NCBI GenBank assembly: GCA_038316435.1
Contig: JBBQAQ010000002.1
Span: forward strand, 110,591-174,590
DNA length: 64,000 nt
Source of the DNA: JACJXF01 sp038316435
Lineage (GTDB): Bacteria > Bacteroidota > Bacteroidia > Bacteroidales > GCA-2748055
Reading direction: 5' to 3'
Shown here one piece after another: positions 33,861-41,463 of this stretch. Positions within the stretch are counted from its first letter, which is position 1; each line of letters opens with the position of its first letter. The notes under the pieces were generated by a model. It was not told where the DNA came from, ran no database searches, and worked only from the letters and a program-made list of their open reading frames with translations. The translations under genes were made by a program, and so were the position numbers.

Positions 33861-33877
33861 CCCTTATTCATTAAGGG
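33861..33877 (+). terminator. Weak hairpin after the histidine kinase
   Basis: CCCTTA (33861-33866) and TAAGGG (33872-33877) form a six-base stem with a T-rich tail, nine bases after the kinase stop codon. Short, so of limited strength. Confidence 0.4.
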
Positions 33878-33983
33878 ATTTCCTTTTGTGTATTTTACAA
33901 TTACTATTTCTTAGAATCCTAAATTTCCCCAGAATTATTTCAAGCATCCTTAAATTAAAATCATTCTAAATTGCACTTGCGTA

Positions 33984-34014
33984 TTGACTTAACGTATTTT
34001 TTACGCTAAGTTTG
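33984..34014 (+). promoter_or_regulatory. Promoter with embedded palindromic operator of the NUDIX regulator gene
   Basis: TTG at 33984-33986 and TAAGTTTG at 34007-34014 are 20 bases apart, an excellent Bacteroidota -33/-7 pair. Between and over them lies the 23-bp palindrome 33988-34010 (arms CTTAACGTA and TACGCTAAG, one mismatch, T-rich centre). A dimer bound there would block RNA polymerase. The start of transcription would fall near 34021, just before the TTG start codon at 34037. This layout predicts autoregulation by the downstream NUDIX protein. Confidence 0.75.
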
Positions 34015-34036
34015 ATTCCAACTTATTCGAATCTAC

Positions 34037-34774
34037 TTGCAAAATCTAAATCCGCATATTTCTGTAGACTGTGTAATTTTCGGATTTGATGGAGAGAATT
34101 TAAAGGTTCTTCTTATAAAGAGGGATATTCCAAATACCGATGATTCGAAAAAAAGCATAACAGACTTCAAACTTCCCGGCGATTTTATTACTGATGAAGA
34201 AGATCTGGAAACAGCGGCAAGTCGCGTACTGATGGAATTAACCGGGTTACAGAATATTTTTTTAAAACAACTATGGGTTTTTGGTTCTCCAAACCGTATT
34301 CATAAGGCAAGAGATTTCAACTGGCTCAGGCAAACAACTGGAATGCCAATAGAGCGTGTAGTTACAGTGGCATACTATTCCCTGATTAAAATTAGTGAAA
34401 GTCAACAGGAACTCGTAAATAAAAGCAATGCATTTTGGGTAAAACATGACGATATCATTGATCTGGCCTTTGATCATTACGAAATCCTTCAGAGAGCTTT
34501 AAAAGTTCTTCGCAAAAGGCTTCAGAATGAGCCAATTGGCTTTGAACTTCTATCTAAAACATTTACAATCAGGCAACTTCAGAATTTGTATGAAATAATT
34601 TTGGGTCGGGAACTTGATAACAGAAATTTCAGGAAAAAAATTCTCAAAGCTGAGTATCTGGTTCCAACAATAGAAAAGGAAACTGACGTGGCTCATAAGC
34701 CAGCACGTTTATTCATGTTCGATAAAGTTATATATGATAATGCGGAAACCAGAGAGATGGGATTTCAATTTTAG
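34037..34774 (+). CDS. NUDIX-domain transcriptional regulator (NrtR/AraR type) of the xylose cluster
   Basis: A 245-residue protein: N-terminal NUDIX fold (1-140) and C-terminal winged helix (about 165-235, with TFTIRQLQNLYEIILG and NRNFRKKILKAEYLV). The Nudix box GDFITDEEDLETAASRVLME (48-67) has Ser62-Arg63 where hydrolases have Arg-Glu, so the catalytic Glu is lost, as expected for a sugar-sensing regulator rather than an enzyme. The start is a TTG; an in-frame TGA at 34013-34015 rules out anything longer with a standard codon, and the mapped promoter agrees. It precedes xylulokinase and xylose isomerase, so it probably represses xylose genes in the absence of xylose or a derivative. Confidence 0.9.
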   Translation: MQNLNPHISVDCVIFGFDGENLKVLLIKRDIPNTDDSKKSITDFKLPGDFITDEEDLETAASRVLMELTGLQNIFLKQLWVFGSPNRIHKARDFNWLRQTTGMPIERVVTVAYYSLIKISESQQELVNKSNAFWVKHDDIIDLAFDHYEILQRALKVLRKRLQNEPIGFELLSKTFTIRQLQNLYEIILGRELDNRNFRKKILKAEYLVPTIEKETDVAHKPARLFMFDKVIYDNAETREMGFQF

Positions 34775-34842
34775 GGTGATGAAAACTTAAAAATAAAATA
34801 CGGTTACAGAAATACAAACATAGAAATTACACACTGACAAAA

Positions 34843-36327
34843 ATGTATCTAATCGGTTTCGACATCGGAAGTTCATCAGTAAAAGCGAGTATTATTGAAG
34901 CTTCCACAGGTAAATGCGTAGGTTCGGCTTTTCATCCGAAACAGGAAATGAGTATTAAAGCTCTGAAACCAGGCTGGGCTGAACAGGAACCTGAAGACTG
35001 GTGGAAAAATCTCCAACTGGCTGCTATCGATGCAGTTAAGGAATCAAAAATCGATAAAAAGCAAATTGCAACTATTGGTATTTCTTATCAGATGCATGGT
35101 CTGGTTATTATTGATAAAAACAAAAAAGTTCTGCGCCCTTCAATTATCTGGTGCGATAGCAGAGCTGTATCGTATGGTGAAAAAGCATTTGAGTCTCTGG
35201 GACATGAAAAATGTCTTTCACGCTTATTAAATTCTCCTGGGAATTTTACCGCATCCAAGCTTAAATGGGTCAAAGAAAATGAACCATCTCTGTATGCCCA
35301 GATTTGGAAAATAATGCTTCCAGGCGATTATATTGCAATGAAACTTACCGGGGAAGTAAACACAACTGCATCAGGACTTTCAGAAGGTATTTTATGGGAT
35401 TTTAAAGAAAATAAAACCTCTTCCCTGTTAATGGATCATTATGGTTTTAATTCAGACTTTATCCCTGAAATTGTTCCAACTTTCAGCAAACAAGGCGGAT
35501 TATTAAATGAAGTAGCCAACGAATTGGGACTTCCCTCAGGAATCCCGGTTGCCTACAGAGCTGGTGACCAGCCAAATAATGCCTTTTCACTAAATGTACT
35601 GAATCCCGGGGAAATTGCTGCTACAGCAGGCACTTCAGGCGTGGTATACGGAGTAAGTGGTGAAGTGAAATACGATCCACAATCCAGAGTCAATACCTTT
35701 GCCCACGTGAACCACACTGTTGGGAAGAATCGACTCGGAGTTCTTTTATGCATCAATGGTACAGGCATTTTATATTCATGGATCCGTAACAATTTTCTTG
35801 CTGGTAAAGATTATGCATCACTCAACGAGTTGGCTGCCAGTGCACCAATAGGTTCGGAAGGATTAAGCATTTTGCCATTTGGTAATGGAGCTGAGCGTAT
35901 GCTTGGAAACCGTGAGACAGGAGGAAGAGTAAATAACATCCAGTTTAATATTCATAAACAATCACATATAATTAGGGCTACTCAGGAAGGTATTGTTTTT
36001 TCATTGTATTACGGAATGGAAATCATGAAAACAATCGGAATCAATCCAAGTGTAATCCGCGCTGGCAATGCAAATATGTTTCTTAGCCCGATATTCAGGG
36101 ATACCTTAGCTGGGATCAGTGGCGCAACTATTGAACTTTATGATACAGATGGAGCACAGGGAGCGGCCAAAGGAGCAGGGATTGGTGCAGGGATATATGC
36201 CAACGCTGAAGAAGCATTTAAAAATCTTAAACAAATAAGTAAAATAGAACCATCATCATCAAAAGCCGGTGAGTATCAGTCTGCATATAAACTATGGCTT
36301 GAACAACTTAATTCACTAATTAAATAA
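34843..36327 (+). CDS. xylB: Xylulokinase
   Basis: Phosphorylates D-xylulose to xylulose 5-phosphate with ATP. The 494-residue FGGY kinase has YLIGFDIGSSSVKASIIEA (2-20) as the first ATP loop, the substrate-side blocks GWAEQEPEDWW, SYQMHGLVIID and WCDSRA, RAGDQPNNAFSLNV with catalytic Asp, and the C-terminal GGRVNNIQFN and GAAKGAGIGAG. The MHG motif is characteristic of xylulokinases. It ends eight bases before xylA. Another FGGY substrate such as gluconate is less likely given xylA next door, but I note that no gluconate kinase is otherwise seen in the window. Confidence 0.94.
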   Translation: MYLIGFDIGSSSVKASIIEASTGKCVGSAFHPKQEMSIKALKPGWAEQEPEDWWKNLQLAAIDAVKESKIDKKQIATIGISYQMHGLVIIDKNKKVLRPSIIWCDSRAVSYGEKAFESLGHEKCLSRLLNSPGNFTASKLKWVKENEPSLYAQIWKIMLPGDYIAMKLTGEVNTTASGLSEGILWDFKENKTSSLLMDHYGFNSDFIPEIVPTFSKQGGLLNEVANELGLPSGIPVAYRAGDQPNNAFSLNVLNPGEIAATAGTSGVVYGVSGEVKYDPQSRVNTFAHVNHTVGKNRLGVLLCINGTGILYSWIRNNFLAGKDYASLNELAASAPIGSEGLSILPFGNGAERMLGNRETGGRVNNIQFNIHKQSHIIRATQEGIVFSLYYGMEIMKTIGINPSVIRAGNANMFLSPIFRDTLAGISGATIELYDTDGAQGAAKGAGIGAGIYANAEEAFKNLKQISKIEPSSSKAGEYQSAYKLWLEQLNSLIK

Positions 36328-36334
36328 TAATCCT

Positions 36335-37663
36335 ATGGAATTTCTAAAAGGCGACAAGGAATTTTTTCCTGGAATTGGAAAAATTAAATTTGAAGGTAAG
36401 GAATCAAAGAATCCCCTTTCCTTTAAATATTATGATGAGAAAAAAGTAATTGCCGGAAAAACTCTAAAAGAGCACATGCGATTTGCGATGGCATACTGGC
36501 ATACAATGACTGGTACAGGAGGCGATCCGTTTGGTCCAGGAACAAAGATTCTCCCCTGGAATTCAAAAAAAGACGATGTGGAAAAAGCTAAAGACCGCAT
36601 GGATGCTGCATTCGAATTCACAAGTAAAATGGGTATCCCCTACTATTGCTTCCACGACTTTGATTTAATTGATGAAGGCAGCTCAATCAAAGAATCTGAG
36701 AAAAGATGGCAAGTAATGATTGATTATGCAAAAGAAAAACAAAAAGCCAGTGGGATAAAACTTCTCTGGGGAACAGCTAACGTGTTTTCACATCCCCGCT
36801 ATATGAATGGTGCCGCAACTAACCCCGATTTCAATGTTGTTGCGCATGCCGGTACTCAGGTTAAAAACGCCATAGACGCAACTATTGCTCTGGGAGGCGA
36901 AAATTATGTATTCTGGGGAGGTAGAGAAGGATACATGAGTCTGTTGAACACCAATATGCATCGTGAGCTTGACCACATGGCCAAATTCCTGCAAATGGCA
37001 AGAGATTATGCAAGAAGAAATGGTTTTAATGGAACCTTCCTTATTGAACCAAAGCCTATGGAACCTACCAAACACCAATACGACTTTGATACAGCAACCG
37101 TTATTGGTTTCCTTACAAAGCATGGCTTAGCGGGAGATTTTAAAATGAATATTGAAGTCAATCACGCAACACTCGCAGGACATACTTTCCAGCACGAGTT
37201 ACAGGTAGCCGCTGATGCAGGACTATTTTGCAGTATTGATGCTAACCGTGGTGATAGTCAGAATGGCTGGGATACTGATCAATTCCCAATAAATATTTAT
37301 GAATTGGTTGAAGCAATGCTTGTTATTATTGATGCAGGTGGATTAACAAACGGAGGTATCAATTTCGATGCTAAAACCAGAAGGAATTCCACTGATCTTG
37401 AAGATCTGTTTATTGCACATATTGCTGGAATGGATGCCTTCGCCCGTGCATTTGAGATCGCTCATACCATTATTTCGAAATCCGAACTTCCCCAAATGAA
37501 AAAAGCAAGATATGCTTCATTTGATTCAGGAGTTGGACAACGTTTCGAAAAAGGTGAACTGAATCTTGAAGATCTCCGCAAACTTGCTGAAGAACTTGGT
37601 GAACCCAAGCAAGTAAGTGGAAAACAGGAGCTTTATGAAGCAATTATCAATCAATACATTTAA
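36335..37663 (+). CDS. xylA: Xylose isomerase
   Basis: Interconverts D-xylose and D-xylulose using two divalent metals. The 442-residue class II-type enzyme has the extended N-terminus typical of this group (FFPGIGKIKFEGKESKNPL), WHTMTGTGGDPFG, the catalytic His in YYCFHDFDL, the metal and substrate blocks KLLWGTANVFSHPRYMNGAA, YVFWGGREGY, LIEPKPMEPTKHQYDFD, NIEVNHATLAGHTFQHEL and DANRGD. All key residues are intact. It lies eight bases after xylB and is followed by an inverted repeat before the transporter. Confidence 0.98.
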   Translation: MEFLKGDKEFFPGIGKIKFEGKESKNPLSFKYYDEKKVIAGKTLKEHMRFAMAYWHTMTGTGGDPFGPGTKILPWNSKKDDVEKAKDRMDAAFEFTSKMGIPYYCFHDFDLIDEGSSIKESEKRWQVMIDYAKEKQKASGIKLLWGTANVFSHPRYMNGAATNPDFNVVAHAGTQVKNAIDATIALGGENYVFWGGREGYMSLLNTNMHRELDHMAKFLQMARDYARRNGFNGTFLIEPKPMEPTKHQYDFDTATVIGFLTKHGLAGDFKMNIEVNHATLAGHTFQHELQVAADAGLFCSIDANRGDSQNGWDTDQFPINIYELVEAMLVIIDAGGLTNGGINFDAKTRRNSTDLEDLFIAHIAGMDAFARAFEIAHTIISKSELPQMKKARYASFDSGVGQRFEKGELNLEDLRKLAEELGEPKQVSGKQELYEAIINQYI

Positions 37664-37675
37664 TCCAAATTAAAA

Positions 37676-37761
37676 TTCTCTCTTGCTCTCTGTGAATACT
37701 TTACAAGAATCTTCCATGGAGATTACATTGTAAAAGATGATTCACAGAGATGCAAAGAGAA
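37676..37761. repeat. Inverted repeat between xylA and the sugar transporter
   Basis: 37676-37696 and 37741-37761 are imperfect 21-base reverse complements (core TCTCTGTGAA), 44 bases apart. The same general type of loose palindrome, built from CACAAAG/CACAGAG words, occurs at 18099-18186. It begins 13 bases after the xylA stop and may process or attenuate the transcript. Confidence 0.6.
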
Positions 37762-37797
37762 AAAACCTCAAATTCACACTACTAAACACACAAAAAC

Positions 37798-39468
37798 ATG
37801 GCATTTATTGATACAAGTTCAAAATCAGCCGTAAGTAGTTATAGCAAAGGTAATCCGCTGTATATCACTATGCTGACATTTGTTGCTACACTGGGAGGTC
37901 TGCTCTTTGGATACGACACTGCTGTTGTCAATGGGGCAGAAAAATCACTGGTAGAATTCTACATCACAGGCATTTTAAATCCTGATAATTACCAATATGC
38001 TGTTGACATGATAAGTCAGTACAAAATAATGATGGCAATCGTTATCACTATTGTTTTTGCCATTATTTCTAGTCAGGTTATTAAGCTTATTGGCCGGAAC
38101 AAAGGGCTGGCAGTAACAGGGGTAATTATGGGTGCCGTTGTTCTGTGGATGGTTTTTTTCTTAAAAAGATCCATTCCAACAGAATTAGCTGCAATTCAGG
38201 AGTACGCTGACACTATCAAAGGATTTGTTATTGCAAGTGCTCTGATTGGTTGCGTTATCGGAGGTTCGCTATCCGGTTTTATATCCAAGTCAATTGGTAG
38301 AAAAAATGGTTTATTTATAGCTGCAGTTGCTTTTTTCATTTCCGCAATTGGAGCATGGAAACCAGAAGCTTTTAATTTTTTCGGCACACTTGACGCGTAT
38401 TCATTTGTTGTTTACAGAATAATCGGAGGTATAGGCGTTGGTATAGCTTCAATGATTTCGCCCATGTATATTGCCGAAATTGCACCTGCAAAAATTCGCG
38501 GAAGGTTGATTTCCTTTAACCAGTTTGCCATCATTTTTGGAATGTTAGTAATTTATTTTGTGAATTATTTCATTGCAAAACAAGGTGATGATCAATGGTT
38601 GAACACAATAGGATGGCGGTATATGTTCCTATCAGGAGCAATCCCTGCAGGACTTTTTATACTATTATTGTTTTTTGTACCAGAAACTCCGCGTTTCCTC
38701 GTTCTTAACAATCAGGAAGACAAAGCATTAAAGGTCTTGAACAAAATTGCTGGAAAAGACGATGCCAAAAAAATTCTCGAAGAAATAAAAGGTACCCTTC
38801 ATGAGCACAACGTTCCATGGCTTTCTTATGGTTTTATGATCATTTTTGTCGGAATTATGCTTTCGGTATTTCAGCAATTCGTTGGGATAAACGTGGTTTT
38901 ATACTATGCTGGAAATATTTTCCGTAACATGGGTGCATCAACCGACAGTTCACTTCTTCAGACGATTATAGTTGGTTCTGTAAACCTTTTATTTACCGTT
39001 TTAGCGATAGTTACAGTGGATAAATTCGGGCGTAAACCATTGATGATTATTGGCTCAATTGGTATGGCAATTAGCATGATTGCACTAGGCTCTACGTTTT
39101 ATCTGGGAGGCAGCGTCTTATCGCAGAGTGGAGGCTACATTGCCTTAACTTTCATGCTTTTATACACTGCATCATTTGCAATGAGTTGGGGCCCAGTATG
39201 CTGGGTTCTTTTGGCGGAAATATTCCCGAATTCCATACGTGGTGCCATGTCCATAGCAGTTGCCGCACAGTGGATTGCAAACTGGGTAGTTTCCTTAACC
39301 TTCCCGATGATGAACGATAATGCTTTTCTTACAGAAAAGTTCAATCACGGTTTTTCTTTCTGGATTTACGGCGTGATGGGTATAATTTCAGCATTATTCA
39401 TGTGGAAATTTGTTCCTGAAACAAAAGGGAAAACTCTGGAAGAAATGGAGAAACTCTGGAAGAAATAG
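37798..39468 (+). CDS. Sugar:proton symporter of the MFS sugar porter family (XylE-like)
   Basis: A 556-residue protein with 12 membrane helices. Sugar-porter signatures: GGLLFGYDTAVVNGAEKSL in helix 1, RIIGGIGVGIASMISPMYIAEIAPAKIRGRL after helix 4, VPETPRFL at the end of the first half, QQFVGINVVLYYAG in helix 7, DKFGRKPLMIIG and the final FVPETKGKTLEEME. It carries an extra hydrophobic segment and a longer loop in the N-terminal half compared with E. coli XylE, as is common in Bacteroidota. As the last gene of the xylose unit before a terminator it most likely imports xylose. Confidence 0.93.
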   Translation: MAFIDTSSKSAVSSYSKGNPLYITMLTFVATLGGLLFGYDTAVVNGAEKSLVEFYITGILNPDNYQYAVDMISQYKIMMAIVITIVFAIISSQVIKLIGRNKGLAVTGVIMGAVVLWMVFFLKRSIPTELAAIQEYADTIKGFVIASALIGCVIGGSLSGFISKSIGRKNGLFIAAVAFFISAIGAWKPEAFNFFGTLDAYSFVVYRIIGGIGVGIASMISPMYIAEIAPAKIRGRLISFNQFAIIFGMLVIYFVNYFIAKQGDDQWLNTIGWRYMFLSGAIPAGLFILLLFFVPETPRFLVLNNQEDKALKVLNKIAGKDDAKKILEEIKGTLHEHNVPWLSYGFMIIFVGIMLSVFQQFVGINVVLYYAGNIFRNMGASTDSSLLQTIIVGSVNLLFTVLAIVTVDKFGRKPLMIIGSIGMAISMIALGSTFYLGGSVLSQSGGYIALTFMLLYTASFAMSWGPVCWVLLAEIFPNSIRGAMSIAVAAQWIANWVVSLTFPMMNDNAFLTEKFNHGFSFWIYGVMGIISALFMWKFVPETKGKTLEEMEKLWKK

Positions 39469-39523
39469 ATCAGGATTTTAAGCCGGATTAAATTGTTTTT
39501 CGCACAGGGAATCCGGTAATATC

Positions 39524-39567
39524 AAAGCGCAAGTAAAAGCTATACTTTAAACTTTTATTTGCGCTTT
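39524..39567 (+). terminator. Terminator of the xylose unit
   Basis: 39524-39539 and 39552-39567 are 16-base arms pairing at all positions with one G-U (core AAAGCGCAAGTAAAAG), followed by T-rich sequence, about 55 bases after the transporter stop codon. Confidence 0.82.
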
Positions 39568-39637
39568 TACATTTATTATCATTGGTGCCCGGTTAAAAAA
39601 CATAAATACTCTGCAAATGCTGATTTTATCGTGTCCC

Positions 39638-39813
39638 TGACTTCGACAAATGCTCAGTCCAAGGCCGGGACTTAATACAACCGGGGCTTACTTTATTTTT
39701 CTACCGATATTTAATCCCTAACGCGATTGTCCTGGAGGGACAAGATATTGGTAGATATATAGTTAGAAAAGCACCTAAAGTCACGGCGTTGGACTGAGCA
39801 TTTGTCGAAGTCA
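39638..39813. repeat. 176-bp inverted-repeat element
   Basis: TGACTTCGACAAATGCTCAG... at 39638-39662 is the exact reverse complement of 39789-39813 (25 bases). Inside are further arms (CTACCGATAT at 39711 and ATATTGGTAG near 39745) and a small GTCC/GGAC hairpin. No coding capacity. Architecture and intergenic place suggest a non-autonomous palindromic element; the 22215-22265 motifs are related. It fills much of the 534-base gap between the transporter and HlyD-like genes; the rest of the gap shows nothing further. Confidence 0.75.
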
Positions 39814-40002
39814 AGGACGAAATAGTATTTTGCCAGACAACAATGAATCATTATGTTAAAAAACATCCAGGGTTTAAACCCCTCATGTTTAATGTGTCGA
39901 AAAACTAAAAATCAGCTTGTCATTATCTCTTTTTTTTGAAAATCACCAACTTTTCTTGACCACATTACCGCATGAAAAGTTTCTAAGGTATGGGATGTGA
40001 TG

Positions 40003-41337
40003 CTATTTATCCGAAATTTGTTTCTGTCTTGCAAAAGCAGCTTTTACAGGAAGTACAATACGTTCAAGTAATCTTCGGTCGTTGGTAATAATTTCCGCAA
40101 TTCCCTGCATATCCTGATTAAACTCCAGCTCAGTTCCATAGCCTGTTTTCAAGCCTTCAGGTAAATCAACTATTACAGAGTACTCATTATTGCTGGCAAC
40201 AAGCGAAATGCTACGGATTTTGCCTTTAACCATGCCAAATTCAAGGTATGGGTAATTTGCAAATTTTATGTTTACCCATTGACCGGGTTTTACTTTTCCA
40301 GCACCTGAAAGCGGGAGGTTGACCTTTCCAATCATTTCACCGGGATATTCAGGAATGACCGACATCACAACATCACCTTCCCTGACATCCTGGTTCTGGC
40401 TCCAGATGCGGGTAAAACTCACCACACCACCCACAGCAGACTTCAATATGTACTTTTGTTCCCAGTCGGCAATGGAGGCAAAAAGCTTATTTGCTTCTTC
40501 ACCAAGTGCGGAACCGAGCTTGCCGTTATCTTCACTTCTTTTAAGTCCCAGATCTAGGATTTCCTGTGAAAGTTTTGAAATCTGAATTTCATTGGAGGCA
40601 AGAGTAATGCGTGATTGTTCGTAAGCATATTGTTTCTGAAGGTATGATGCTTTTGATTTCTCAAAATCGGATTCAGGAATAACTCCCTGTACAAAAACCA
40701 AAGAATCTCTTTTAAACTGTTTGGAAGCCAGCAATTCCTCTTGCTTTAATATTCTGCTCTGATTATTCAGTCGACTGGAATAGTTCTTATATTTTACAAT
40801 TTCAGCCTTTAACGATGTGATTTTCTGGTTATGGTAATCGAGCTTTACAAATTGTGAATAATCGTTATATTGTTTCAAAAAAGCTGCATAAGTTTGCTGT
40901 ATATCGCCCAGGACCAGGTTGACTGAAAACATAGGGGCTGATAATTCGGATTGGTTTTCAATCGTTGTTCTGAATATCTCAAGTTCAGATTTCAAATGTT
41001 GAATATCTTCGAGATTTCCTGGGTTTTCAATGAGTGCGAGAATTTGTCCCGTCTTTACTACTTCATTGTCTTTAATAAACAACTGCATGATTTTACCATT
41101 TGTCCTGGCAACAGCATTTGACGGGGGATTTTCAGTGGTAACTAAGATTGTAGCATTAACCATATCCGGGTATTTAAACCACCAGCTACCTAGTAATATC
41201 AGCACAATGACAGCGAACACAAGTATGGTACCCCAGCGGATAATCCAATGTGGAATATGTCCAAGGATTTCCTTTACTTCCTCGCTTTTGAGTTCGATTT
41301 CAGGTTTTGATAATTCTTCTGCTTCCATGAGATGCAA
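40003..41337 (-). CDS. HlyD-family membrane fusion protein, orphan
   Basis: A 444-residue periplasmic adaptor: cytoplasmic N-tail of about 32 residues, one membrane helix (WIIRWGTILVFAVIVLILLG, about 31-50), a split lipoyl domain (NAVARTNGKIMQLFIKDNEV and AVGGVVSFTRIWSQNQDVREGDVV), a long coiled-coil hairpin (about 125-290) and a C-terminal beta-barrel region. Such proteins link an inner-membrane ABC or MFS exporter to an outer-membrane channel, often for peptides. No partner exporter or TolC is encoded nearby, so it is an orphan in this window. A Met at residue 4 is an alternative start. Converges with nothing; gyrB lies 126 bases upstream on the same strand. Confidence 0.88.
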   Translation of the reverse strand: MHLMEAEELSKPEIELKSEEVKEILGHIPHWIIRWGTILVFAVIVLILLGSWWFKYPDMVNATILVTTENPPSNAVARTNGKIMQLFIKDNEVVKTGQILALIENPGNLEDIQHLKSELEIFRTTIENQSELSAPMFSVNLVLGDIQQTYAAFLKQYNDYSQFVKLDYHNQKITSLKAEIVKYKNYSSRLNNQSRILKQEELLASKQFKRDSLVFVQGVIPESDFEKSKASYLQKQYAYEQSRITLASNEIQISKLSQEILDLGLKRSEDNGKLGSALGEEANKLFASIADWEQKYILKSAVGGVVSFTRIWSQNQDVREGDVVMSVIPEYPGEMIGKVNLPLSGAGKVKPGQWVNIKFANYPYLEFGMVKGKIRSISLVASNNEYSVIVDLPEGLKTGYGTELEFNQDMQGIAEIITNDRRLLERIVLPVKAAFARQKQISDK

Positions 41338-41408
41338 TGAAATACGGGTTCAAGATAAGAAATTTTCGTGATTCTTTAGATGGAATTTCTTTGCCGGGCA
41401 GAAATGAT

Positions 41409-41437
41409 AAACCCTTTCCGCAATGTGGAAAGGGTTT
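41409..41437 (-). terminator. Hairpin terminator after gyrB
   Basis: AAACCCTTTCC (41409-41419) pairs perfectly with GGAAAGGGTTT (41427-41437) around a seven-base loop, 27 bases beyond the gyrB stop codon. The T-run after the stem on the minus strand is short. Confidence 0.75.
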
Positions 41438-41463
41438 TCAGAAAGAATTATTCGCCAGATAGC

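Noticed and set aside
34843..36327. FGGY kinase as the missing gluconate kinase
   Set aside because: It is eight bases from xylose isomerase and carries the MHG motif of xylulokinases, so xylB is far more likely.
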